Shown one piece after another: positions 1-12,000 of a stretch of DNA of 64,000 nt. This stretch comes from Acanthaster planci. Lineage: Eukaryota > Echinodermata > Asteroidea > Valvatida > Acanthasteridae. The notes under the pieces were generated by a model. That model was not told the origin of the DNA. It saw only the letters and a list, made by a program, of their open reading frames with translations, and ran no database searches. Position numbers and translations under genes: made by a program. Where the stretch lies: assembly GCF_001949145.1 (NCBI RefSeq), contig NW_019091490.1:1279296-1343295 (forward strand), read 5' to 3'. Each line of letters starts with the position of its first letter. The stretch's first letter is position 1.

Positions 1-86
1 GTGATGTTGTGCTTCAGCTCCAGGATCTTCTGCTTCAGCTCCTCAAGACGCCTCTCTACAATTGGTTTGTTGACTTCATACACCTC
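1..86 (-). CDS. APOB: apoB-like exon 25 (partial, runs off the left edge)
   Basis: Starts EVYEVNKPIVERRLEELKQK and continues as a charged coiled-coil-like helix to the edge. The acceptor CTTCAG-type site in 87-89 (CAG on the minus strand) follows a short intron. The stop codon and 3' UTR are outside the window. Confidence 0.8.
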
Positions 87-3000
87 CTGAAAAATCGAAA
101 TCAATTTTGTTTTCAATCAAAGAGCAACTTGTCTTTTTCCCTAAATTCTTATCGGAAAATATATCTGAAATAACAAAAACAATTACCACACACGAAAAAA
201 CATTGGCCTTTTCAAACATACCCTGGGTTCTTTCTCAGCACAAATTATCTTCAGGCAATGGAATTTCGGTAACAATGTATTGCTATTTATCTCCTAAAGA
301 TAATTGTATCTTCCCCTCTTCTACACTCAAAAACTAAACAAACATGAGAAAAACAGTGTCTCTAAAATGACACTTTCCTCTTTAGGCACAGGAAATCTAT
401 GACTTTTTTTCAATTTTGACTCACCTGGATGTAGATGCGGATCTCCTTCTGTGTCTTATTTGCAATTTGAAGCCACTCCTTGATCTTGATGATGGATGGC
501 TCGATGATGTTGCTGTCAATCAGGTATGCGGTCTCATTGATGATACGCCACTGCTCCTCGGTCAAGGTGGGCATCTGGCGGAAGCTGGCCCACACAATTG
601 GGTGGCTAATGTTCATGGCATAGCTGTGCTTGCCCACTCGGCCCACGGTGTTCAAGCCATTGTCTATGACCATCAGGCTGCTGTCTACGATGAACGGGAT
701 CTCTTCAACCACAATACGCACGATGTACCCGACCATTTCTGGAGTGTCATAGACAAATACCATGTACCGGTCAAAGGCACGGAATGGCAGCTGGTCAAGC
801 TCATAGTAACGGTAGATCCAACCTGTAAAAAAATTGTAAAATTCAACAGGTAAAATGATATGGAAGCAAGAAAAACTGGCTAAACGTAGTTCATTATTGC
901 ATTACAGAAATAATCTTTCCATTAAAAATGCACATACCTGCCATGGTGCCATTGACATAGGTGATGGCATCCTTGGCCACATTGACTGTGAAATTTTTCA
1001 CAAGCCCAGCATACTCCTTGGTGATACTAATCTTGTCCTCAACAAACACCCTTGTCTTCTCAAGGAGTTCCTTGGCCTTCTCCACATAAGGGGTCTCCTC
1101 CTTCAGGTAGTGCCACTGCTCAAGAGTGTACTCCTTGACAAGGAGGTAGTTCTCCTCAGCAAGGTCCTTGAGAAGGTAGTAGGTCTCTTTGGTGATGTTG
1201 TAGGTGCGGACCAGAAGTACTTCAGTGTCATTGGCCCAGATCTTGATAATCTCAACTACCTTCCGGACATTGGATTCAACAGGGAAGGTGAGAATCATTC
1301 CCTTGACAATGTTGTAATTCTCTTCCAGGACGAATTTGGCTTGCTCAATCGTGTCGTCAAGGGGCTGGAAGCGGGTCTGGTTGGCCCACTGCAGGGTTTT
1401 CTTGATAACATCCAGGGCCCTGCTGACATCTTCTCGATCCATGAAGTTGCTCACCATTTCCACAATCTGCCCATATACTTCACTCTGCTTGAGCTCCTCA
1501 GTGAGGTTGAGTACTAGCTCACGTGTCTCTCCCATGAAGACCTTCACCTCCTCGATTGTCTCCTCTATGGGCTGGAAACGGGTCTGGTTCAGCCAACGCA
1601 AAGATATCTTGACCTTCTCCAAGGCTTTCACTACATCTTCACTTGCCATGAATTCCTCAATCAGGAGCTTGACCTCCTCATATTTCTCTTCGAAGAACAG
1701 TTTGACCTCCTCCCTGGTCACTTCCAGAGGCTGTGTGCGAACCCTCCTCAACCACTGCAGAAACTCAGTTTTCATAGCCAGGGCTTCTGTCTTCAGGGAA
1801 ACCATTTTAGTCTCAGCCAATACATAAACCTATTACAGACAAAGCAAAAGATACATTTTTCCTCTTTGATTTTGACCATATAAAATAATTCCAATAATCT
1901 AGTTTTTAGCAACAGTAACAGAATTCATTTGAAGCAGGTACATGACGGGGGCATCATTACTAATGAAACTTACCTCATACAGGTTCCTGTCAAGGTATTT
2001 GCGCAGATAGGTGTTGACAACATGATCTTCGTCCATGCTGAAGGTTTCCAGTTTGTTCATAGTCTCCAGGACGAACTCCTCCAACTTCAGGTAGTAGTCA
2101 CTGTAGATATCCTCAACTCTGGAGTAGTATCTGCGATACACTTCCTCAAACCTGTCATAGTAATCATCGTACAGCTGTTTGGTCCTCAAGTACCACCCTT
2201 CAGCAGAAGTGTAGATGACGTTGTAATGCTCTGCTGCAATTTCATAGAGGGGTCTGTTAGTGAAATAATCCATGAGCACCCTGTTGATGATGTGCTCGGG
2301 ATCCTTGCTGATTGTTTCCAGATAGAGAGATATGTCAGTGATATACTGCTTGCCCATTTTGAGACCAGTCTCAGCGTATTTGATGGAAATGTTGCCCAGC
2401 TTAACAGTCTCCCTAAAGACAATGACCACCTTCCTGCCGGTTTCTAGGGCAAGCTGTTTAGCATACTGCACGGCGCTGACTCTGTAAGGTTCGCTGTATT
2501 CGATCATCCAGATGACATATGGCCTGCTTACGTCCATGATTAGTTCCGTCTGGTTGACGGCCCAGTCCTTGATGTAGTTGGCATAATCAAGGGCAATCAG
2601 AGAGTAATTGGCGATTATGTCAGTGTAGTTGAAAGCATATTCTAGCGCACACTTTGAGAAGTTGACTGTGCTGTTGTATACTAGGAGAGTGTAGTTACCA
2701 GCTTGGTAGACAGCCCATTCAGTGAAGTTCTTTGTGTTATTAAGGGCCCATTCGGCAGAGTATAGAGTGACATTTTTAACCAGGCGGCTTAGAACCAGTG
2801 ATCTTTCATACAAAAGGTCACGGTACTCAAGGCTCATGATGCTCATATCATACATGGTCATATCTAGACAGTCCAGGAGCACAAGATTAATAGGGTTTTC
2901 TGGATCTTTGGATATCGCAATTACCTCATCAACTATGTTATCAACCTTAGCAAGGGCTCTCTCCATGTAATTGTTGAATGCCTCACGGTAGTTGTTGTAA

Positions 3001-6000
3001 ACCTCCCTCAGTCTCCTCTGGAACCGGTGAACCTCTTCCAAAGACTTGAAGGTCATAATGGTGGTTTCAATTGTGGTGAAGTCCATCCTGTTGATGATGT
3101 TTCGGATGGTGTCATTCACTTCCTGGAGGTAGTCCTCAATTTTCTGGATGGAATTCCTCATCTTCTCCTCCAACTTCTGAACTTCCTCCCTCTCACGGAA
3201 AGTCTCGTAGGCTTCACGTGGGTGGTAGTAAGTGTAGTTGAGGAGACGGAACATAATGTTTGCAATATCAAGGGTCTGGTTGAGGATTTCATAGGTCTGG
3301 TTGAGAGCCTTTTCAAGGTAGATCTGGGTGGATTCATTGACGTTACGGGCTATCTGCAGAAGATCGAGGTAGACGTTCTCAGTGAACTCTTTGATGACTT
3401 GGACAGTCTCTGGATTCCAGCTGACATTGCTGTAAATCACTCCAGTGTTGTTCAGTTTCAGAAGCCAACTCAGGTCAACAGTTTTAACATCCTACAAGAC
3501 CAAGAACATGTGCAAAATTCATTATTTAACAAATGTTATTCATTCTCTGCAATAAACTGTTCTTTATTACAGATTCTCTGACACCAGCATGAAAAATAAC
3601 ATTCAATTGCCTCGCAGTACTGACATAAATACGTACTACTTTTTTGTCTTGTGTTTTGAGCACAGTTAATTCTATCATAATACTTCTTTAAAATTTACCT
3701 CGGTCTGGTGGAAGATAGTCATGATGAACTCATCACCGAATGCATTGAGGTAGTTGTCTAGGCAGAGGGAACCACGGGATGGGATGGTCACATTGAACAA
3801 CAGGTGCTCATTGTTGGAGGACTGCCTGAGGATGAACTGATACAGGTCTCCATAGAAGATGAGGTCAGAGAACATCTCTGCTTCTTGGAAGAAGTTCAGC
3901 GCATTGTCCACATCCAGGATGGTGCGGATGCCACCGCTGTATATGTTGGAGTTTAGGTATATCCAGGTGTTACCTAGGATGCTGTTGAAAGCACGCAGCC
4001 CGCGGAACTGGTTCAGGGTAATGGAGGAATTCTGACCGGCAGCAAAGTAGTCAGAGACCAGATTCCAGACGAGGCTGGCATTGGCCCTGTCAAAGTGGGT
4101 CAGGTTAGTGAATCCATGTAGACCAAACTCTCCGTAGGCATTCAAGTTGGCGACAAGGCTGTCGGCATTTGCGGACAGGCTACCATTGATGCGGTCAAAG
4201 CTCAACAAGGTAGTAATGTTATGAGCTTCAATGCCTCCCTTTATGATGGCATCACCAATCAGGCTGCTCACATTGAGCTGGCTCGTGCCATTTATTTTCT
4301 TGAAAGTGATGAGAGAGGTGAAATTTTCCATCTCAATAGTGTGGAGGGTGGACACGTTAGCCAGCCTGCTGGTGAAATTCAGACTGACATTTCCCATGAT
4401 GTGGTCAAACTGCCCCACTCCACTCATGTTGCGGATGAGTATTTTGCCACCAGTTGTCAAATTGGCAAATCGGCTCGTCACATTGAGGCTGGCATTTGCA
4501 ATGATGTGCTGGAATCTGCTGAAGCCTGTCATGTTGTTGATCTCCATGTTCACACTGCCGTTGAGCTTGGCTAGACAGCTTGTGAAGTTCAAGCTGGCAT
4601 TGGTGAAGATTCTGTTGTACACCATCAATCCGGTCATGTTGTTCACCTCCATGCCTGTGCCTGCACTCAGGTTGGCCAATTTGCTGGTGAAGTTGAGGCT
4701 GACATTTCCCAACATGCGGTCATACATCATCACACCTGTCATGTTGTTGACTTCAGAGTTGAGCACAGTGGTCAAGTTGGCTAGCTTGTTTGTCACGTTC
4801 AGGCTGACATTGCTGATAAATCGCAGGAAGCGAGCAAAGCCAGTCATGTTGCTGATCTCCATGTTGGTGGCAGCTGTCATGTTGAACAGTTTGCTAGTGA
4901 AGTTTGCTCGGGTGGTGCCATTGAGGAGCTCATACTGGTTCATGCCAGTCATGTTCTTCAGATCTATGCTTCCGCTTGTGGTAAGGTTAGCAAATCGGCT
5001 AGTCACGTTGGCTTCGATGGTGGAGTTGATGCGAGAGAAATTCACGAGACTGCTGAAGTTGTGGAAGCCAATGTATGCCATGGCTGTGGTGTTGATTATG
5101 GGTGTGCTGATGTTAGCCTTGGCAGTTGCATTGATTCGCTCAAAGGAGAACAGCTTGGAGGAGTTGTGGAACTCGATGGCGGCCTCACCAGATGAGTTCA
5201 CAAACCTGCTCTTCAGCGCTGCCAGGACACTGGCGTTGACGCGAGAGAAATTGAACAGGCTTGAAAAGTTGTGCATCTCAATACCAGCCAAGCCAGTGGA
5301 GTTGAAGAAAGGAGTGCTAAGGTTGTTGTTGGTGGTGGCAATGATGCGCTCGAAGGTCAAGATACTGGTGAAGGTGTTGAGCTCAACATCTGTCAGGCTG
5401 GTGCCGTTCACATACCTGCTGCTTGCATTGGCACTGTTGGTGAAGTTGATACGCTCAAAGTTGAACAAGCTGAGGAAGTTGTGGAATCCAATCTCAGCAA
5501 CGTTGCTGACAACCACCAGAGGTGAACTGACATTGACCCGGCTGGATGCATTGACTCTCTCAAAGGAGAACATCTTCCTGAAGTTGTTCATCTCCATGCC
5601 TTGTAGGCTGGTGACATTTAGCAGAGCACTGGAGACATTGAAGGTGTTGTTAACACGGACAAGGACGAACTCATAGAGGTTTGTGAAGTCGCTAAATTCA
5701 GCAGCAGAAGTGGTGGCCACCTGCCCAACTGGAGAAGAGAAGTTAGCAGAGGTGCTGCCATTGATTAGATGGAAATTGAACAGGCTTCGGAAATCTTTGA
5801 ACTCAAGGTTGCTAATCTGGGTCAGGTTCGCGTACTGGCTGGTGAAATTGAGGAGGCCAGTGTGATTGACCAGGCGGAATTTGAACATCTTCCTGAAATC
5901 TTTTAGATCTGAGCTTGCATAGGCCTTCAGGTGTCCAAGTGGGGTGCTCAGGTTGTAGCTGACACTGCCATTGATACGCTCAAAGTAGAACAGGCTGTTC

Positions 6001-9000
6001 ATCTGTTCTGTCACCTGAGAGTGGTTTGCGGTCAGATTAAATAGGCGAGAAGTCAGGTTGGCTTCCTGGATCAGGTTGGTGAATTCCACTTGAAAGAGAC
6101 CAGACATGTTCTCGATCACCTGGTCGTGCTTCAATTTAAGCTGCCCAAGTGGTCCCTCACCTTCGTAGATTATGGTGGCATTGGCCTTCTCAAAGCTCAA
6201 GATGTCACGCATGTTGTAAAGACTGTAGAACTGCGTTGCATTCATACCAGTGAACGGGGTTGTGAAATTGGATTGCATCTCAAAAGAGGCAGACTTGAAC
6301 CTCCTCAGAGATGAAAAGTTGTTGAGCTTTATGTGCCTATTTTCAGTAATATTCATGAAGCGGGACTGGATCTTGGAGTTTCCACGGTATTTAAACTTTT
6401 CAAAGTTGAAGATGCCAAAGGAGTTCTGGAGTATCAGCTTACTCAAGGTGGTGGCATTAATGTAACGGGATGTCACATTTGCAGAAAGAGTGTGGTTGAT
6501 CTTGTCAAACCTGATGAGACTCTCAAAGTTGTCCAGTGAGATGCCATTGTACAGCTCCATAAGTCCCAGAATGCTGCTTACATTTGTGGCTATCTTGCTG
6601 GTAGCCCGTTCGAAGCTAAACAGACCTCTGGAGTTACTGATCTCATTGTCAAAGACATGGGTGGCATTCAGGATGCTGGTGTTGACGTAGGTGTGGAAGA
6701 AGGCTGTGATCCTGTCAAAGTCCATCAAGGAACGGAACTCGGCCAGTTGAAGACCAGAGTTCGTGGTCATGTTGCCCCACTTCGTGTTGAGAATAGTAGA
6801 GAATCCACTGTTGGCACTGCCGAACTCAGCGAGGGACCTGAAATCATCAAGGATCATGCTGTAGTCAATGGTCGAGTTGACATATCGAGAGTCGATCTTG
6901 TGGCCAACAGCAGCATCGATGCTCTTGAAGTGGAAGATAGAATCAAACTCATTCAGCGAGATGCCGGAGTATGTTGTCCAGTTGCCCAGAGAAGTGTTGG
7001 TGTTGTGCTCCATGACTGCCATCACCTTCTGGAAGTTAAATGGAGAGTGCATTTGATGGAAAGTCAGCTCTGACTCGGTGGTGGTGTTGTACCAACGGGA
7101 GGTCATGTCGTGCTTAGCTCCAAACACAGCATCTTCAAACTTGAAGAGAGACTCGAAGCGGATGAGGTCCATCCCAACTCCAGCTGACCAGTTGCCCCAA
7201 GTAGTGTTTGTGTTGTGCATCAAGGAGGATCTTATCTCATCAAAGTTGAAAAGAGAGTGACCTCCATTTACCTCCATGCGACCAACATTGGTTGAATTGA
7301 TCAAGGTGGTGTTCATGCGGTTACCAGCTCTCAAAATGATGCGGTCAAAGTCAAAGAGGGAGCGGAAGGTTGTTAAGTCGACAACAGCATCATTGGTCCA
7401 GTTGGCCAGGAAGGAACTCATCTTGTTCTCCCCAGAGGCATGGATGCCGTCAAAGTCGAACAAAGAACGGAAGTTGCTGAACTGAAGAAGACCATCAGTG
7501 GTCATCTCAGACCATGGAGACGTGATATTGTGGTGGACTTTACCTTCCACGAGGTTGAAGTCAAGGGGAGAGCGGAATCTGTCCATGACGTAGACAGCCC
7601 CAGTGGAGATGTTTGACCAACGAGAGGTCATGTTGTACCTAGCCCCAGCATCAAGACGCTCAAACTCAAACAGTGAACGGACATTTTTCAGGTTGAAGTC
7701 AATAGCGGTGGTCATGTTGGTCAAAGTTGAGTTGAAGCTGTGAGTCAGCCCAGTGGTGATATCATTGAAATTGAAGAGAGACCGGAAGTCATCAAACTTG
7801 ATGCCAGTCACCAGAGATGAGTTGGCCCACTTGGAGGTGACATTGTGCACCAAGAAAGATTCAATGGCATTAAAGTTGGTCAAATTGACAAAGCGGTCAA
7901 AATTAACACCAGAATCCATGGAGGAATTTATCAGTGGGGAGCTGAGGTTATGCTTCAACCCACCAGAGATGGCTTCAAATTTCCAGGGTCGGTTCATCTG
8001 GGTGATCTTGAAGTCGCCATTGACAGTGAGGTTGGCAAAGCGGGAGCCAAACAAGAAGTCGTTCTGGACATCTACCCCCAGGTTGCTTGGATCAACCTTG
8101 AGGATGCTGACAGTGTGGTTACCAGACACATCTGGGAGACGACGGCCCTTGACCAGGTAAGTGAGACCGCTCCTCCAACCCTCCTCATTCAGCAGGGCAG
8201 ATGTGTTCAACCGCACACCGGATCCGCACATGGTGCGGTTGACCTCCATCTCAAAGATGCTCTGCATGATGCTGCCATCAATGATGAAGGAGTTGTCCAG
8301 GGTCATGTTGGCGAGTTTGGGTGTCTTAGCACGGACTATGTTGATCATCTCCAGGCGAGAGTCACGAACTCTCTGCACAAGCTCCTCCGTCATCTCTTGC
8401 AGCCGCTCCCAGTTGAGCTCTTTGGTCCTTTCGTAGATCTCTAGGGCAAACTCCTTGATGTGCACGGGCTGGAATCGCTTGATAGGGCCGCCGGGAGTCA
8501 AGATGTTGGTTGTGGTGGCTTGGAGCCATGGGTGATAGAACATGGCATTCAGGGACATGGCATCGCGGCTGAAGGTCATGTTAGCTGTGTAGATCACAAA
8601 AAAAAAAATTGGGGGAGTCATTTTTCTAATCAAAGTCAATTTACAAATACATCTTACCTCTAGTGACAGTAATAAATAACTTGACAGTTTGATAACTTAA
8701 AAGTTTAAAAACTGTGTCTACATATAAAGCAAAACATATATAGGAAATTACACATATGAATTTCATCACAGAGGAAGAGTAGTATGTTAGACCAAATAGA
8801 TTTCAGTTACAACCAAATTCATTTTTATTACATAAGAACATACTGATATTACAAAATAAAAATTCATCTTCTACATTACGATAATATGAAGTACGAATTT
8901 CAGAAAAAGAAATGTGAGTATCTTAATTATTAACCGACAAATATGTCAAAACTTAAACTAAGTTGAAAAGCATGATTACTATTCCGGTCAGTCTTGAAAC

Positions 9001-12000
9001 TGTTCTCACATCTCAATCAAACTTTTGTTGAGGGGGTAGGGGTTTCGTCAGTTCCGCGGTCATTTTATATTTGCTGATACCTACAAACTTCACATTTTAC
9101 AGGACAAAAGTCTTACCAGTCTGGGTTATGTTCAGCAGGTCAATGTACGTGTTGTTGTGGGTGGAATTGTAGCCCAGTACCCAACCCTTCTCCTCATCCT
9201 TGAAGAGGGTGACGTTGAAGGTGTAGTTGTAGACTGGGGTCAGAATGCGGAAGGCATAGTAGTTTCCTTCGTCAATGTTGCTGACAAGATCTGAGTCCAA
9301 GATCAGTAAGGGCCTCTCATCCATAGTCATCGTGGTGTCGTTCAGGTGAAGGATGAAGTCCTTCTCGGAACTCAGGATTGCACCTTGGGTTGTTGTTTTG
9401 AACTGGAGGGGAAAAATTGTCTAGATGAGAACTGATAGTCTCGTATTGTGGGAAGAATACATATCTTCATGACTGAAATACTTCTCCATTGCCACTTATC
9501 CATTGACTATCCGCTACGAGTGGAACAAAAGAGGGCATGTTTTTTGGTACTCACTGCATAGGCATGCCACGAGGTGGGCAAGTATATGCATGTTTGATGC
9601 AGTCCACTTTGAGTACGGGTAACTGATTTATTGCAGCATGTATGTTCTTTGCGTACACGCGGAATGAGTGCAAGAACCCGCTAGCAACCACCTGTCTTTC
9701 TTTGGCCGATTGTGGGTGCACTTCAGCTTGGGGTGGATAAATCCTCTGATAAGTGCATTCACGGGCTTGGCCACCTAACCACCAACAAATACAAAGATGA
9801 GTAATGCTTTCATTACATTTCCTTTGCACAGATCATTCACAGATCATGAATTGGCTTATGTCTTGATACCTGGTGACAGACTTTCAGGGACTTGTTAGGG
9901 ACTAGACTGTAGCCTTAGATACCCGAAAGACAAGGCATGATTTAAATTCTCCTGCAACTTTATAATCACCTTGAGAGATGGGACGGTAGTGTTGAACTGG
10001 CTCCAGTAGCTGAAGTAGTTATCAACCAGGGAAGTCTCATTGGCCACACGTCCGCTCACGCTGAAAGTCAGTCGCTCCTCGTTGTAGGGGCGAGGTAGGC
10101 TGACGTTCAAGTAGGCCATGTAGACGGCGGGCGTGGGCTCTTCGCTGTCCAGGGTCTCGTTGCGGAGGCACAGCTCGGTGGAGACATTGTAGGAGGTCTT
10201 CTCATTTATGTAGGCCTTGTCACCATACAGACCTTATGGCAGGAGAAGAGGATCATTGAACAAAAAAATTCATCTTACAAAGGGTCATGATCAACAGACA
10301 CTGGGGCATTTAAGGTACCATCGCAAAGTCATCTTCAAACATGTTTTAACTCATGAAATACTTTTTGAGCATAATACAACTGGATGTGTGGAAGGGGTAG
10401 CCACGAAAGTTTTGTTAAAGAGAACAGTTTCGCTCTCAAGGGCAAAGTGCAAATTATCAATGACTCGCAAAAGATGCCTAGAAGCCCCATCATCAGCAAC
10501 CAAAGTGCTGTTTCCTTGCAGTGAATGTCATGTTAAAACAGTGCATGTTTTCTTCTTTTAAAAACTCGCCTAAATATGTAAATAAATTTCGGTTGATTGG
10601 AAACTATGCACATTGCTCACTTCAGATATCATGCTCGGATCACTAGTGATGACAATCTTTACTTACTCATGAAGGACCAGCCCTTGTAGATCTCAAAGCT
10701 CGGCCTCAGGACCTTCTCGGTGATTTCATAGCCCATGGTAACAGTGGTGTTCAGCTCCTTTGGACTGAAGATCATCAGGTGGTCATAGACAAGGGCCCTG
10801 TTGTGACGGCTCAGAGAGACCTTGAAGTCGGTCTTGGTGTGGGTACTGTCCAAGACGCTGTTCACGATGGACATCGTGGAGTTCAAAATAGAGAAATTCT
10901 ACATAGCAACCAAAGAGAAAAATGACAAATAAGCTCAATTTCCTTAAGTCCACTAAAGAATTTGTTTACATTTCTGAGATGTTATTGAAACTACTGAAAC
11001 ATTAAAATGAAAGAAATGGGAAGTTAATTAAAACCTCACTTAGGGGAATATTTGTTTGATTTTTTTTCCTTGATGAATCTTAACAGTTTCAACGTACCAT
11101 TTTTTTGAGTGAAAAGAGATAACAACAACAGCCAAAATGTACCTTAAACATACCAATTATAAATTACTTCAGCACACCATTAAGATCCAGGCCCAAATTT
11201 GATAAGCACATAAACGATTTACTTAGCCAAGGTAGTCAAGGTAGCCAAAATGTCATGCACTGTGCACTGCTTTTGAATGGTTCCGGGCCGGCTTTTAAGC
11301 ATGTTAATAGGCCAGCGACATTTTCTGAAAAATGCTGCCCAGCATTTGAAAGCAAGTCCATGATACTGAAGTCATGACAAAAAGTCTTACCACTTTGTTA
11401 TTGGTGAACTTGAGTTCCATGTCATTGTTGTAGTTACCATCGATATGGTCAATGTGGCTCGTTGCCGTCAGGTTCTGCTCAAAGGCACTCAGCAGCACCC
11501 GTGAGTCCCAGATACGGTTTTCGGGGCCCAGCACCTGCTTGTTGGACTCGATCAGCAGAGTGTTCTGGCGGTACTTCTCATGGTTGATGCTGTAGTTGTA
11601 GAAGGGGAAGAGGATCTGCCTGTACAGCGGTGTCTCATCATCCCTGCATTAAGAACAGAAGCGGTAACTTTCAGAATCACATCTTCAGATCTCAACACAC
11701 TGTTACAATGTTGTTAGGGCTCACAGTTTCTTCCCTCTCAAGTCTCAAGTATCTCTTGATTGTTTTATATCTGAAATGTCCTCACATTTCCATGAGAGGA
11801 CATTTTGAATGACAATGTTGTCCCTGTAAGAGAAGGTCCAAATTTGTATTGAGTCACATCACAGGTCCTAACAAGTCCCAACAAGTTGCAAATCCACTGC
11901 AAGTGCTAACAAGTCTGTATCCAAATTACAAACGATCCCATTTACAATCTTTTAAATGAACTATGACAAAAGCATTCCTTTCTCATTGTTCACCTTGTTA

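Noticed and set aside
416-1827. Plus-strand open frames opposite apoB-like exons 23-24
   Set aside because: The minus strand gives phase-consistent exons with homology to the rest of the protein; the plus frames are shadows.
4231-5676. Long plus-strand open frame (481 residues) opposite the giant apoB-like exon
   Set aside because: It is the complement of the 105-bp coding repeats; a period divisible by three keeps an antisense frame open. No start context, splice sites or family signal.
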